A DNA stretch of 64,000 nucleotides from Paraburkholderia phenazinium. GTDB taxonomy: Bacteria > Pseudomonadota > Gammaproteobacteria > Burkholderiales > Burkholderiaceae. Numbering within the stretch: the stretch's first letter is position 1; every line of letters starts with the position of its first letter. The notes below the pieces were generated by a model. The model was not told the origin of the DNA. It did no database searches and worked only from the letters and a program-made list of their open reading frames with translations. A program made the position numbers and the translations under genes. Of the stretch, positions 43,287 to 53,781 are shown one piece after another. Location of the stretch: contig NZ_FSRU01000002.1 in the NCBI RefSeq assembly GCF_900142845.1, positions 3,348,001 to 3,412,000 on the forward strand, in the 5' to 3' direction.

Positions 43287-44915
43287 ATGAAGCAAAACAA
43301 TCTGTTGCGCGCCGCGCGGATCACGACGCTCGTCGCAGCTGCAGCGGCATCGATGGTGGGCGCGAGTGTCGCGCGTGCCGAGATCCCGAATAAAACCCTG
43401 GTCTACTGCTCAGAAGGCAGCCCTGCGGGTTTCGATCCAGCCCAATACACCACGGGCACCGACTTCACCGCCAACACGTTCACCGTCTATAACCGCCTCG
43501 TCGAGTTCGAGCGCGGCGGCACCAAGGTCGAGCCGGGCCTCGCCGAAAGCTGGGATGTCTCGCCGGACGGCAAGACCTACACGTTCCATCTGCGTCACGG
43601 CGTCAAGTTCCAGACAACCGCCTACTTCAAGCCGAGCCGCGAGTTCAACGCGGACGACGTCCTCTTCACGTTCACGCGCATGCTCGATCCGACCATGCCG
43701 TTCAACAAGGCGTATCCGGCGCAGTTCCCGTACTTCACGGACATGGGCCTCGACAAGCTGATCGCGAAGGTCGAAAAGGTCGATCCGTACACCGTGCGCT
43801 TCACGCTGAAGGAAGTGAACGCCCCGTTCATCCAGAACATGGCGATGGAGTTCGCGTCGATCCAGTCGGCCGAGTATGCGGATTCGCTGCTCAAGGCCGG
43901 CAAGGCCGCTGATCTCAACCAGAAGCCGGTCGGCACGGGCCCGTTCATTTTCCGCAGCTATACGAAGGACGCCACGATCCGTTTCGACGGCAATCCGGAT
44001 TACTGGAAGCCGAACGACGTGAAGATCTCGAAGCTGATCTTCGCGATCACCCCGGATGCCGGCGTGCGCGTGCAGAAGCTGAAGCGCGACGAATGCCAGG
44101 TGATGAGCTATCCGCGTCCGGCGGACATCGCGCCGCTGAAGACGGAAACCAGCATTTCGATGCCGTCGCAACCGGGCTTCAACCTCGGCTACCTGTCGTA
44201 TAACGTCCAGCACAAGCCGCTCGACAAGGTCGAAGTGCGCGAGGCGCTCGACATGGCGATCAACAAGAAGGCGATCATCGATTCCGTCTACCAGGGCGCG
44301 GGCCAGTCGGCCACCAATCCGATGCCGCCGACCCAATGGTCGTACGACAAGAACCTGCCGAGCCTCTCCTACGATCCGGAGAAGGCCAAGGCGTTGCTCG
44401 CCAAGGCGGGTCTCGCGAGCGGCTTCGACATCACCCTGTGGGCGATGCCGGTGCAGCGTCCGTACAACCCGAACGCGCGTTTGATGTCGGAAATGATCCA
44501 GGCCGACTGGGCCAAGATCGGCGTGCGCGCGAAGATCGTCACGTACGAGTGGGGTGAGTACATCAAACGCGCTCACGCGGGTGAGGACGACACGATGCTG
44601 ATCGGCTGGACCGGCGACAACGGCGATCCGGACAACTGGCTCGGCACGCTGCTCGGCTGCGAAGCGATCAACGGCAACAACTTCGGCAAGTGGTGCTACA
44701 AGCCGTTCGACGATCTGATCCAGAAGGGCCGCACGACGATCGATCAGGGCGAGCGCACGAAGATCTACACGCAGGCCCAGCAGATCTTCGCGCAGCAACT
44801 GCCGTTCTCGCCGATCGCGCACTCGACGGTGTATCAGCCGGTGAGCAAGAAGGTAATCGATATGCGCATCGAGCCGCTCGGCTATGCGCGCTTCGACGGT
44901 GTTGGCGTGCAGTAA
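43287..44915 (+). CDS. dppA: Periplasmic dipeptide-type ABC substrate-binding protein, second copy
   Basis: Second family 5 binding protein, 542 residues, highly similar to the copy just upstream throughout (for example NADDVLFTFTRMLDPTMPFN; VGTGPFIFRSYTKDATIRFD). It has a signal peptide with a clear ARA cleavage site near residue 31. GGAGG (43278-43282) precedes ATG 43287. It directly precedes the permease genes, so it is probably the main partner; the first copy likely widens the substrate range. Confidence 0.94.
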   Translation: MKQNNLLRAARITTLVAAAAASMVGASVARAEIPNKTLVYCSEGSPAGFDPAQYTTGTDFTANTFTVYNRLVEFERGGTKVEPGLAESWDVSPDGKTYTFHLRHGVKFQTTAYFKPSREFNADDVLFTFTRMLDPTMPFNKAYPAQFPYFTDMGLDKLIAKVEKVDPYTVRFTLKEVNAPFIQNMAMEFASIQSAEYADSLLKAGKAADLNQKPVGTGPFIFRSYTKDATIRFDGNPDYWKPNDVKISKLIFAITPDAGVRVQKLKRDECQVMSYPRPADIAPLKTETSISMPSQPGFNLGYLSYNVQHKPLDKVEVREALDMAINKKAIIDSVYQGAGQSATNPMPPTQWSYDKNLPSLSYDPEKAKALLAKAGLASGFDITLWAMPVQRPYNPNARLMSEMIQADWAKIGVRAKIVTYEWGEYIKRAHAGEDDTMLIGWTGDNGDPDNWLGTLLGCEAINGNNFGKWCYKPFDDLIQKGRTTIDQGERTKIYTQAQQIFAQQLPFSPIAHSTVYQPVSKKVIDMRIEPLGYARFDGVGVQ

Positions 44916-44964
44916 GACTGACGCAGTCCGTTTTTCGCACGGTTAGAAAACTGGTCGAAATGGT

Positions 44965-45007
44965 CCGGCGACCGGGGTGTCAAGCCCTCGTCGCCGGTTG
45001 TGTTTTC
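44965..45007 (+). terminator. Hairpin between second dppA and dppB (attenuator type)
   Basis: CCGGCGA (44965-44971) pairs with TCGCCGG (44991-44997), with GGGG/CCCT inside, and is followed by a T-rich tail (TTGTGTTTT). In binding-protein operons such a structure commonly gives more binding protein than permease. Confidence 0.6.
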
Positions 45008-45034
45008 CGTTCATCAAGACCATAGGGACGAACC

Positions 45035-46045
45035 ATGTTCCGCTTCGTTTTGCGCCGCATCGGCATGGTGATACCGACCTTCATCGGCATCACGATCCTT
45101 GCGTTCGCGCTCATTCACCTGATACCCGGCGACCCCATCGAAGTGATGATGGGCGAACGTGGCGTCGATCCGGCGATGCACGCCGCCGCGATGCACCGGC
45201 TCGGACTCGACGAGCCGCTGCCGATGCAATACGTCCACTATCTCAAGCGGGCAGTGCACGGCGACCTCGGGATGTCGATCATCACCAACACCAGCGTGAT
45301 GGACGAGTTCCTCGCGCGCTTTCCCGCCACCGTCGAGCTGTCGATCTGCGCGATGCTGTTCGCGCTGGTCATCGGGCTGCCGGCCGGCGTGTTCGCGGCC
45401 TTGAGGCGCGGCACGGTGGTCGATCACGGCGTGATGGGCACCGCGCTCACCGGCTATTCGATGCCGATCTTCTGGTGGGGCTTGATCCTCATCATGCTGT
45501 TCTCGGTGAAGCTCGGCTGGACGCCGGTGTCGGGCCGCATTGCGGTCGAATACGACATTCCGCACGTCACCGGCTTCATGTTGATCGACTCGCTGATGTC
45601 GACCGATGAAGGCGCGTTCAGGTCCGCCCTGAGCCACCTGATCCTGCCGGCCATCGTGCTCGGTACGATTCCTTTGGCGGTGGTGGCGCGGATGACGCGC
45701 TCCTCCATGCTCGAAGTGCTGCGCGAGGACTACATCCGCACAGCGCGCGCCAAGGGTTTGCCGCCGGGGCGTGTGATCGTCGTGCATGCGCTGCGCAATG
45801 CGCTGATTCCGGTGGTGACCGTGATCGGGCTGCAGGTCGGCACGCTGCTGGCCGGCGCGGTGCTGACCGAGACGCTGTTCTCCTGGCCGGGCATCGGCAA
45901 ATGGCTGATCGATGCGATTAGCCGGCGCGACTATCCGGTCGTGCAGGGCGGTATCCTGTTGATTGCCACACTCGTGATCGTCGTGAATCTGATCGTCGAT
46001 CTGTTGTACGGCGTGTTGAATCCGCGCATTCGCCATACGAGGTAA
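45035..46045 (+). CDS. dppB: Dipeptide ABC transporter permease DppB
   Basis: Inner-membrane permease. The 336 residues have about six helices, the N-terminal RRIGMVIPTFIGITILAFAL and the EAA-type cytoplasmic loop (YIRTARAKGLPPGRVIVVHA), followed by RNALIPVVTVIGLQVGTLL. It lies after a hairpin and before dppC; a repeat sits in the 87-base gap to dppC. Confidence 0.95.
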   Translation: MFRFVLRRIGMVIPTFIGITILAFALIHLIPGDPIEVMMGERGVDPAMHAAAMHRLGLDEPLPMQYVHYLKRAVHGDLGMSIITNTSVMDEFLARFPATVELSICAMLFALVIGLPAGVFAALRRGTVVDHGVMGTALTGYSMPIFWWGLILIMLFSVKLGWTPVSGRIAVEYDIPHVTGFMLIDSLMSTDEGAFRSALSHLILPAIVLGTIPLAVVARMTRSSMLEVLREDYIRTARAKGLPPGRVIVVHALRNALIPVVTVIGLQVGTLLAGAVLTETLFSWPGIGKWLIDAISRRDYPVVQGGILLIATLVIVVNLIVDLLYGVLNPRIRHTR

Positions 46046-46057
46046 AAGGACCATGCA

Positions 46058-46129
46058 CCCCCACGCTCACATTCGTTCGCTTCCCCCCAAGGGGGCTCAT
46101 GCCTCCCTTGAGGCGGCTCGGCGGGAGGC
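46058..46129 (+). repeat. Burkholderiales-type intergenic repeat, copy A (dppB-dppC gap)
   Basis: CCCCCACGCTCA, then TTCGTTCGCT, then CCCCCCAAGGGGGC, then a GCCTCCC...GGGAGGC stem. The first three blocks recur at 47060-47140. The final GGGAGG also serves as the ribosome site of dppC. Confidence 0.75.
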
Positions 46130-46132
46130 ATG

Positions 46133-47050
46133 ATGGCCGACATACAAAATACAGTCCCCACAGCAGTGACCCCACCGAGCGGCCGGGCACTGGCCGCCCG
46201 TGAATTCTGGGCCAACTTTTCCCGCAACCGCGGCGCGGTGGTCGCAGGCGTCATCGTGCTGCTGCTGATCTTCGTGGCGATCTTCGCACCGGTGATCGCA
46301 CCGCACAGTCCGATCGAGCAATACCGCGACTACGTGAAGATCCCGCCCGCCTGGCTCGACGGCGGCAACTGGAAGTTCATCCTCGGCACCGACGAAGCCG
46401 GCCGCGACATGCTGTCCCGCTTGATGTACGGCGCGCGCCTGTCGTTCTGGATCGGCTTCGTCTCGGTGGTGCTGGCGCTGATTCCGGGTGTCGTGCTCGG
46501 GCTGATCGCCGCGTTCTTCGAGAAGTGGGCCGATACGCCGATCATGCGCATCATGGACGTGCTGCTCGCGCTGCCGTCGCTGCTGCTCGCGGTGGCGGTG
46601 GTCGCCATCATCGGCCCGGGCCTGATCAACACCATGCTGGCGATTGCCATCGTCGCGTTGCCCGGCTATGTGCGTCTGTCGCGCGCCTCGGCGCTCGGCG
46701 AGTTGCAGAAGGAATACGTGACGGCTTCGCGGGTCGCGGGCGCGGGCACGCTGCGTCTGATGTTTTCGCAAGTGTTGCCCAACTGCACCGCACCGCTGAT
46801 CGTGCAGGCGACGCTCGGGTTTTCGTCGGCAATTCTCGATGCGGCCGCGCTCGGCTTCCTCGGCCTCGGCGTGCAACCGCCGGCGGCGGAGTGGGGCGCC
46901 ATGCTGGCTTCGGCGCGCGACTACATCGACAACGCCTGGTGGATCGTGACCTTGCCGGGCCTCGCCATCGTGATCTCGGTGCTGGCGATCAACCTGCTCG
47001 GCGATGGCCTGCGCGACGCGCTCGACCCCAAACTGAAGCGGATGGCCTAG
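46133..47050 (+). CDS. dppC: Dipeptide ABC transporter permease DppC
   Basis: Second permease subunit. From ATG 46133 (an ATG at 46130 is only one base after the Shine-Dalgarno) it has 305 residues. These show the family N-terminal FWANFSRNRGAVVAGVIVLL, the FILGTDEAGRDMLSRLMYGA block and the EAA loop (YVTASRVAGAGTLRLMFSQV). Its stop abuts the dppD ATG. Confidence 0.95.
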   Translation: MADIQNTVPTAVTPPSGRALAAREFWANFSRNRGAVVAGVIVLLLIFVAIFAPVIAPHSPIEQYRDYVKIPPAWLDGGNWKFILGTDEAGRDMLSRLMYGARLSFWIGFVSVVLALIPGVVLGLIAAFFEKWADTPIMRIMDVLLALPSLLLAVAVVAIIGPGLINTMLAIAIVALPGYVRLSRASALGELQKEYVTASRVAGAGTLRLMFSQVLPNCTAPLIVQATLGFSSAILDAAALGFLGLGVQPPAAEWGAMLASARDYIDNAWWIVTLPGLAIVISVLAINLLGDGLRDALDPKLKRMA

Positions 47051-48180
47051 ATGGAACAACCCCCACGCTCATTTCATTCGCTGTCCCCCGAGGGGGCCGG
47101 TCAGCCCGCTTCGGGCGGCCGTGCGCGTGCTGACCAGAAGTTACTCACCATCCGCAACCTCGCAGTGAATTTCAACGGCCTGCCGGCCGTCGACCGCATC
47201 AACCTGGACGTGGCGCCGGGCGAAGTGGTCGGCGTCGTGGGCGAATCCGGCTCGGGCAAGAGCGTGACGATGATGGCCCTGATGGGCCTGATCGATGCGC
47301 CGGGCAAGGTCAGCGCCGACGAGGTCACCTTCGACGGCAAGGATCTGCTGAAGGCCTCGCCGAAGGAGCGCCGCAAGATCATCGGCAAAGACATCGCGAT
47401 GGTGTTCCAGGACGCCCTCACCAGTCTGAACCCGAGCTATACAGTCGGCTATCAGATCAAGGAAGTGCTGAAGCTGCACGAAGGGCTGCGCGGCGCCGCG
47501 CTGCACCAGCGCGCGCTCGAACTGCTCGACCAGGTCGGCATTCCCGATGCGAAGAACCGCATCATGTCGTTTCCGCACCAGATGTCGGGCGGCATGAACC
47601 AGCGCGTGATGATCGCGATGGCGGTCGCCTGCAATCCGAAGCTGCTGATTGCCGACGAGCCGACCACGGCGCTCGACGTGACGATCCAGGCGCAGATCAT
47701 GGAACTGCTGGTGAAGCTGCAGAAGGAGCGCGGCATGGCGCTTGTGCTGATCTCGCACGATCTGGCCGTGGTGTCGGAAGTCGCGCAGCGCGTGGCGGTG
47801 ATGTACGCGGGCGAGGTGATCGAGACCAACAAGGTCCCGGATATCTTCGCGGCGCCGCATCATCCGTACACGGAAGCGTTGCTGGCGGCGATTCCCGAAC
47901 ACAATGTCGGCGCGGTGCGTCTGGCGGCGTTGCCGGGCATGGTGCCGGGACGCGACGACCGGCCGAAGGGATGTCTGTTCGCGCCGCGCTGCAAGTATGT
48001 GGTGGACGACTGCACCAAGGCGCGGCCCGCGTTGGCGCCGTTGCCGGGCCTTGCTGATGCAACCGCGAACGCAACCGCAGACGCAACCCCGAACGCAGCC
48101 ACGGAGGTAACCAGGGTACGCTGTATCAAGCCGCTGAACCTTACCGGCGACGCGAACGTCCACACTCACGGAGGCGCACG

Positions 48181-48184
<4 letters not shown>
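47051..48184 (+). CDS. dppD: Dipeptide ABC transporter ATPase DppD
   Basis: ATP-binding subunit. The 377 residues have Walker A GESGSGKS (about 63-70), ABC signature [14 protein letters not shown] (about 178), Walker [13 protein letters not shown] (about 197), and the oligopeptide C-terminal domain with clustered Cys ([20 protein letters not shown]) that may hold an Fe-S cluster. The first ~28 residues ([17 protein letters not shown]...) are encoded by repeat copy B, so either translation starts later or the repeat has become coding. A string of TANAT/TPNAA repeats lies near the C-terminus. Confidence 0.93.
47060..47140 (+). repeat. Burkholderiales-type intergenic repeat, copy B (in the dppD 5' end)
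   Basis: CCCCCACGCTCA, then TTCATTCGCT and CCCCCGAGGGGGC, matching copy A at 46058. It continues into a different stem (GTCAGC...GCTGAC). It lies inside the annotated dppD frame. Confidence 0.7.
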
Positions 48185-49201
<1,017 letters not shown>

Positions 49202-49209
<8 letters not shown>

Positions 49210-50353
49210 AGCGTTGGCGGCGCGTCGTCCTGCGCGCCGCCTGCGTGAAGGCGGCTGTCGCGCCGTTTTCGCGCGGCGCTGGCGAACGTGGCTGCTGGGA
49301 TGCGCCGCGCTTGCCTGCGTCTTACCCGGTTCGGCTACGCCGGTCGCCACGGCTTACGCTGCGGGCGCGGCTGCGAATACCCCGGCGCAAAGCGGCAGGC
49401 CGGCGTTGCCGGTGCCTGCCGTGCCGGGGGCGCCTGGCCAGCCGCGCGCCACCTTGCCCGGTTTCAATCCTCCACCCGCGAACTCCGGCAACACGGCGAG
49501 CGGTCCGGTGCGCACGCAACCGGCGCATATGCCGTTCTACGTCGCGACGCGCGGCACCACCACCCTCTATATTCTCGGCACGCTGCATGTCGGCGATCCG
49601 GCCGACTATCCGCCGAACAAACCATTCCGTCCGCAGATTCTGGCCGCGCTCGCGGCCTCGCCGACGCTGGCGCTGGAACTGTCGCCGGACGACCTGCTGG
49701 TCTCGCAGGACGATGTGTCGAAATACGGCGTGTGCCGGAGCGAGTGCCTGCCGAAGTATTTGCCGGAATCGCTATGGCACAAGCTCGAAGTCCGCTTGCG
49801 CGGCAATCCGGCGGCGCTCGACGAGATCAAGCGAATGCGGCCGTGGCTCGCTTCGCTGCTGGTCGAAACCTACGACTCGTTGAGTGCGGGGCTGCAGACG
49901 GAATACGGCACCGAGGCGCAGTTGCAGAACGTCTATCTGCGCACGCGCGGCAAGATTGTCGGGCTTGAGACGCTTGGGGAGCAGATGCGCGCGTTCACGA
50001 GCCTGTCGTCCGCGCAGCAGCGCGAGATGCTGGCGCAGGACCTGGTGCAGACGCCGGCCGGCAACCTCGCGGATGTGCAGACCTTGCACCGGCTCTGGCA
50101 GGTGGGCGACGCGGACGCGATCGCCGCGTGGCAGGCGGCCAAGTCCGAGGTGCTGGCGCGCGACAAGCGGGTGTCCGATTCGATCGACAACAAGATTGTG
50201 TACGAACGGAACCGGCGTTTCGTCACGCGGATGCTGTTGATTGCCGGGCCGAACAAACCGGTGTTTGTGGCCGTGGGGGCCTTGCACCTCGGCGGCCCGA
50301 AGGGCGTGCTGCAGTTGTTGCGGCAGCATGGGTTTGTGGTGGAGCCGGGGTGA
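49202..50353 (+). CDS. TraB/GumN family protein with signal peptide
   Basis: A 383-residue secreted or membrane-anchored protein: a basic N-terminus, a hydrophobic segment (WLLGCAALACVLPGSATPVA), a Pro/Ala linker, then the TraB/GumN domain. Visible motifs are YILGTLHVGDPADYP near the start and VAVGALHLGGPKGVLQLLRQ at the end; such GxLH motifs suggest a metalloprotease-like site. The ATG at 49202 overlaps the dppF stop by 8 bases, so co-transcription is possible. Physiological role unknown. Confidence 0.85.
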
Positions 50354-50369
50354 GGGGGGATTTTCGGAC

Positions 50370-50391
50370 TTCCTTACTCTAAAGTAAGGAA
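50370..50391. promoter_or_regulatory. Palindromic operator before the AbrB-PIN gene
   Basis: TTCCTTACT-CTAA-AGTAAGGAA is a perfect 9-base inverted repeat, 20 bases upstream of the ATG. AbrB-type antitoxins normally bind such palindromes to regulate their own operon. Confidence 0.65.
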
Positions 50392-50411
50392 ATATCGAAT
50401 CAGGAGGATGT

Positions 50412-50834
50412 ATGGCATCCGCAACTCTCACCTCGAAAGGTCAGGTCACGATCCCGGCTGTCGTCAGAAGCGATCTCGGGCTTGGTGATGCGGCACAATC
50501 GTCCAAGGCGAACGCTTTGGTGGAGTCTCTTACTGTAGACGATCCCGGTTATGTGACCCAGGTTGCGCTTATTGAAGTTGTGTGGGTACTCGGGAGTCTT
50601 TATGCGGCAGACAGGGCGGACATTGCCAAAGTTGTCGAAACCCTGCTGCGTACGCGTGAGTTGGTGATTGAGTCCGCGGAGACCGTTTGGAAAGCGCTTC
50701 GGCTCTTCGCTTCGTCCAAAGCCGATTTTGCCGACTGCGTTATTGAGCGCACTTGCCATGATGCCGGGTGCGAATACACCGCGACTTTCGATGCGAAAGC
50801 CGCTAAGACAGCGGGCTTGCGCTTAATCAAGTAG
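50412..50834 (+). CDS. AbrB-PIN fusion, likely remnant of a VapBC-like toxin-antitoxin pair
   Basis: Residues 1-25 (MASATLTSKGQVTIPAVVRS, then DLGL) are the start of an AbrB/MazE-type antitoxin DNA-binding domain. From about residue 26 (DAAQSSKANALVESLTVDD) to 140 the sequence is a PIN-domain ribonuclease that lacks its first strand, the one carrying the first catalytic Asp of the DTN motif; later acidic residues (SKADFADCVIE and TATFDAKA) remain. The simplest reading is an internal deletion joining antitoxin and toxin in frame. The strong AGGAGG and the operator are kept. The toxin is probably inactive. The end overlaps the convergent TPR gene by 12 bases. Confidence 0.8.
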   Translation: MASATLTSKGQVTIPAVVRSDLGLGDAAQSSKANALVESLTVDDPGYVTQVALIEVVWVLGSLYAADRADIAKVVETLLRTRELVIESAETVWKALRLFASSKADFADCVIERTCHDAGCEYTATFDAKAAKTAGLRLIK

Positions 50835-52622
50835 CGCCCTTGCCACGCCCTCAACCACCGGCGTCCAATCCCCCAGCACCGCTTGCCTGAACAGACGCGC
50901 GTTCGGATACCACGGCGAATCGCTGCGATGTTCCAGCCAGCGCCAATCGGAGTTGGCCGGCAGCATCACCCACACCGGCTTGCCCAATGCGCCCGTCAGG
51001 TGAGCAACACCGGTATCCACGGCGATCACCAGATCGAGATTCATCACCAGCGCGGCGGTGTCTGTGAAGTCGTGTAGATCGGCGGTGAAATCGTGCAGGC
51101 GGAAGTCGGGCGGCGCATCCGCAAGTTGTGTTTCCGACGGCCCTTTCTGCAGCGAGAACCACGCCACACCCTCCAGCTCGCGCAGCGGCGCGAGGTCTTC
51201 GAAGCGCATCGACCGATAGCGATCGTTGCCGAAGGTCGGACTGCCGGCCCACACCAGGCCAATCTTGCGCCGCGAGCCGGCGGCCGTTTCCACGCGTTCG
51301 CGCCAGGTGTGCATCCTGGCGTCATCGGCGAACAGATACGGCACGTCCGCAGGAATCGTCGACAGCTCGGTCCCGACACACGACGGCACGCTCATCAGCG
51401 GTACCCAGAAATCGTACCGGCCCTCGGCCTTGCCGATACTCCACGCGCGATGCACGCCCGGCACCTGTTGTGCCAGCGGCAGCAGCGGCTCACGGACGCA
51501 CACATCGACCGTCGCACCCAGCTTCTCGAGCACGCGGGCAAAGCGCAAGAACTGCATCTGATCGCCAAAGCCCTGGTCACCCACCAGCAGGATCGCGCGT
51601 CCTTCGAGCGGTTCGCCATGCCACTCCGGCACATCTTCCACCGCAATCGCCGCGTAATCCTGCGGACGCCAGCGCTTCGCAAACTCTGCCCAGCCTTGCG
51701 CGTAGTCGCCTCGCTTGAGCAGCGTCCAGGCGAGATTCTGATGCGCGTCGACATACCCAGGGTCGAGTTCGAGCGCACGCCGATAGAACACCTCTTCCTC
51801 GTCGAGGCGGCCCTGCGCACCGAGCGAGCCACCCAGGCACACCAGATTGGTGGGATTCGGCTTGAGCGCGACGGCGTACCGGTACTGCTGCTCGGCCTCG
51901 GCATAGTTGCCCAGCTTGCCGACCGCGCTGCCCAGATTGATGTGCGCATTGGCAAAGCCAGGCCGCAATTCGAGCGCGCGCCTGAAGCGGACGATGGCCG
52001 CCGCGCTGTCGCCTTTCGCCGTCAGCGCATTGCCTGCATTGAAGTGCGCGTCTGCCGAGTACGGATCGAGTGACAGCGCCTGCTCGTAGCAAGCCAGCGC
52101 CTCGTCGTAGCGGTCGAGTTTGGCGAGCGCGGTGCCAAGATTCAGATGTGCATCGAGCATCGAAGAGTCAAGCGCCAGCGCCTGACGATACTGATGCACG
52201 GCGCCTTCCAGTTCACCTTGCGCCTGCAGGGTCACGCCGAGGTTATTGCGTGCGTCGGGGAAGTCCGGCTGGAATTGCAGCGCTTGCCAATAACACCGGC
52301 GCGCTTCTTCGTGCAGCCCAAGCGCCGCGGCGACAAGGCCGCGGTTGCTCCAGCAGGCCGCATTGGTGGGCTCGAGTTCGAGCGCGTGATCCAGCAGATC
52401 GGCTGCGGCCGCGTGGTTGCGCCGCTGGTGCTGCAGCACGCCGAAGTAGTGCAGCGCTTCCGTGTGAATCGGGTTGATTGCCAGCGCTTCCTGATAGAGC
52501 GGCGCGGCTTCGTCGAGTTGCCCCGCGCGATGCGCGTGGAGTGCATTGGCAACGAGGGCGGCGAGGTAGGACGGTGAGTCTGCGTCGTGCTGCGCGTCAC
52601 CGGTATGAGGATGCTGTTCCAT
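50823..52622 (-). CDS. TPR protein with C-terminal glycosyltransferase-like domain
   Basis: The 599 residues begin with about nine to ten 34-residue tetratricopeptide repeats (for example NPIHTEALHYFGVLQHQRRN; DPYSADAHFNAGNALTAKGD). A Rossmann-like domain of GT9/GT41 character follows from about 330 (GRAILLVGDQGFGDQMQFLR; LVIAVDTGVAHLTGALGKPV). Proteins of this form are commonly linked with O-glycosylation or surface polysaccharide, but the substrate is unknown here. Confidence 0.85.
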   Translation of the reverse strand: MEQHPHTGDAQHDADSPSYLAALVANALHAHRAGQLDEAAPLYQEALAINPIHTEALHYFGVLQHQRRNHAAAADLLDHALELEPTNAACWSNRGLVAAALGLHEEARRCYWQALQFQPDFPDARNNLGVTLQAQGELEGAVHQYRQALALDSSMLDAHLNLGTALAKLDRYDEALACYEQALSLDPYSADAHFNAGNALTAKGDSAAAIVRFRRALELRPGFANAHINLGSAVGKLGNYAEAEQQYRYAVALKPNPTNLVCLGGSLGAQGRLDEEEVFYRRALELDPGYVDAHQNLAWTLLKRGDYAQGWAEFAKRWRPQDYAAIAVEDVPEWHGEPLEGRAILLVGDQGFGDQMQFLRFARVLEKLGATVDVCVREPLLPLAQQVPGVHRAWSIGKAEGRYDFWVPLMSVPSCVGTELSTIPADVPYLFADDARMHTWRERVETAAGSRRKIGLVWAGSPTFGNDRYRSMRFEDLAPLRELEGVAWFSLQKGPSETQLADAPPDFRLHDFTADLHDFTDTAALVMNLDLVIAVDTGVAHLTGALGKPVWVMLPANSDWRWLEHRSDSPWYPNARLFRQAVLGDWTPVVEGVARALLD

Positions 52623-52743
52623 GAAAACCTGCTTCAGGACGCCGGCGGCACGCGTGCTGCGCGACGCCGGCTGGTGGATGAGAAGACGTCCACCAGCTTA
52701 GGTCTCAGGCTTTGCCGCTTCGATCAGACATATCCTAATTTAG

Positions 52744-52791
52744 CGCGACAGGTCGTCGCGGCGGGCGTTCCCATGGTACCGACCTGTCGCG
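52744..52791. repeat. Long-loop inverted repeat after the DUF979 gene
   Basis: CGCGACAGGTCG (52744-52755) pairs perfectly with CGACCTGTCGCG (52780-52791) across 24 bases. It lies between the DUF979 stop and the TPR gene start, both on the minus strand. There is no T-run; it may be a Rho-type transcript end or an operator. Confidence 0.4.
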
Positions 52792-52824
52792 AAAAGATGC
52801 GTCAGGCCGGCCGCGCGGGATGCG

Positions 52825-53781
52825 CTACAGAAACATCAGGAAGTTCAGCAAGAAGATGTTCACGACCAGCAAGCTCAGGGCCGTGGGCACCTGGACCTTG
52901 ATCACGGCGTTCTTGTCCGGCAATTCGAGCAGTGCGACGGGGACCATGTTGAAGTTCGCGGCCATCGGCGTCATCAGCGTGCCGCAGTAGCCCGAGAACA
53001 TGCCGATCGCGACCATTACCGCCGGATTGCCGTGGAACACGCCGACCAGAATCGGCACGCCCACGCCGCCCGTCATCACCGGAAATGCGGCGAAGCCGTT
53101 GCCCATCACCATCGTGAATACGGCCATGCCGATGCAGTACACGGCGACCGCCACGAACCGGTAGTCGAGATCGATATAGGCGGTCGTGACGTGCGCGACC
53201 GCCTTGCCGACGCCCGCATCGGAGAACACGAGACCGAGCATGCCGAGCATCTGCGGCAGCACCGCGGCCCACGACAACGCATCGACGAGGCGGCGCGCTT
53301 CCTTCATCGACTGGCCAACCGTATCGCGCGTCATCACGCAGGCCACGGCGAGGGCGATCACGCAGCCGATCCCGAAGCCGATCAGCGTGACGTTCTTCTG
53401 CTCGATCAGCGGCGTGCCGCCGAACGCCAGATGGCTTGCCGCCAGCGTGATCACGACGGTGACCACCGGAATCGTCAGCGCGGGCACGAACAGCTTGTTG
53501 CCGAGGCGTTTGGCGCTAGCCTGACGCGCTTCCAGCGACAGCACTTTCGGCCTGGCCGCGGTCACGCCGCCGAACCCGGCGATCAGCGCCATGGCGATCA
53601 CCAGCACGCCGACCACCGAAGGCGGTATCAGGTCGCCGATCAGGAAAATCAGCGCGTACAGAATCCAGAAGCCGCCGGCGGTGAGGCGGCGCGGATGTTC
53701 CTTGTCGGTGAGGATCATGCCGCCGATGATCAGCAGCACAACCCCGAGCAGCCAGAACAGATAGTTGATGGTGAGCGTCAT
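52825..53781 (-). CDS. DUF979 family membrane protein
   Basis: A 318-residue polytopic membrane protein with about nine to ten helices. The frame remains open far upstream, but the protein begins at ATG 53781 (MTLTINYLFWLLGVVLLIIG), overlapping the DUF969 stop by 4 bases. DUF979 and DUF969 usually occur together next to 5-oxoprolinase genes, and are predicted to form a transporter, perhaps for 5-oxoproline. That role is an inference. Confidence 0.87.
   Translation of the reverse strand: MTLTINYLFWLLGVVLLIIGGMILTDKEHPRRLTAGGFWILYALIFLIGDLIPPSVVGVLVIAMALIAGFGGVTAARPKVLSLEARQASAKRLGNKLFVPALTIPVVTVVITLAASHLAFGGTPLIEQKNVTLIGFGIGCVIALAVACVMTRDTVGQSMKEARRLVDALSWAAVLPQMLGMLGLVFSDAGVGKAVAHVTTAYIDLDYRFVAVAVYCIGMAVFTMVMGNGFAAFPVMTGGVGVPILVGVFHGNPAVMVAIGMFSGYCGTLMTPMAANFNMVPVALLELPDKNAVIKVQVPTALSLLVVNIFLLNFLMFL

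Noticed and set aside
43410..44822. 470-residue minus-strand frame across the second dppA
   Set aside because: Mirror of a well-supported binding-protein gene; no homologous motif.
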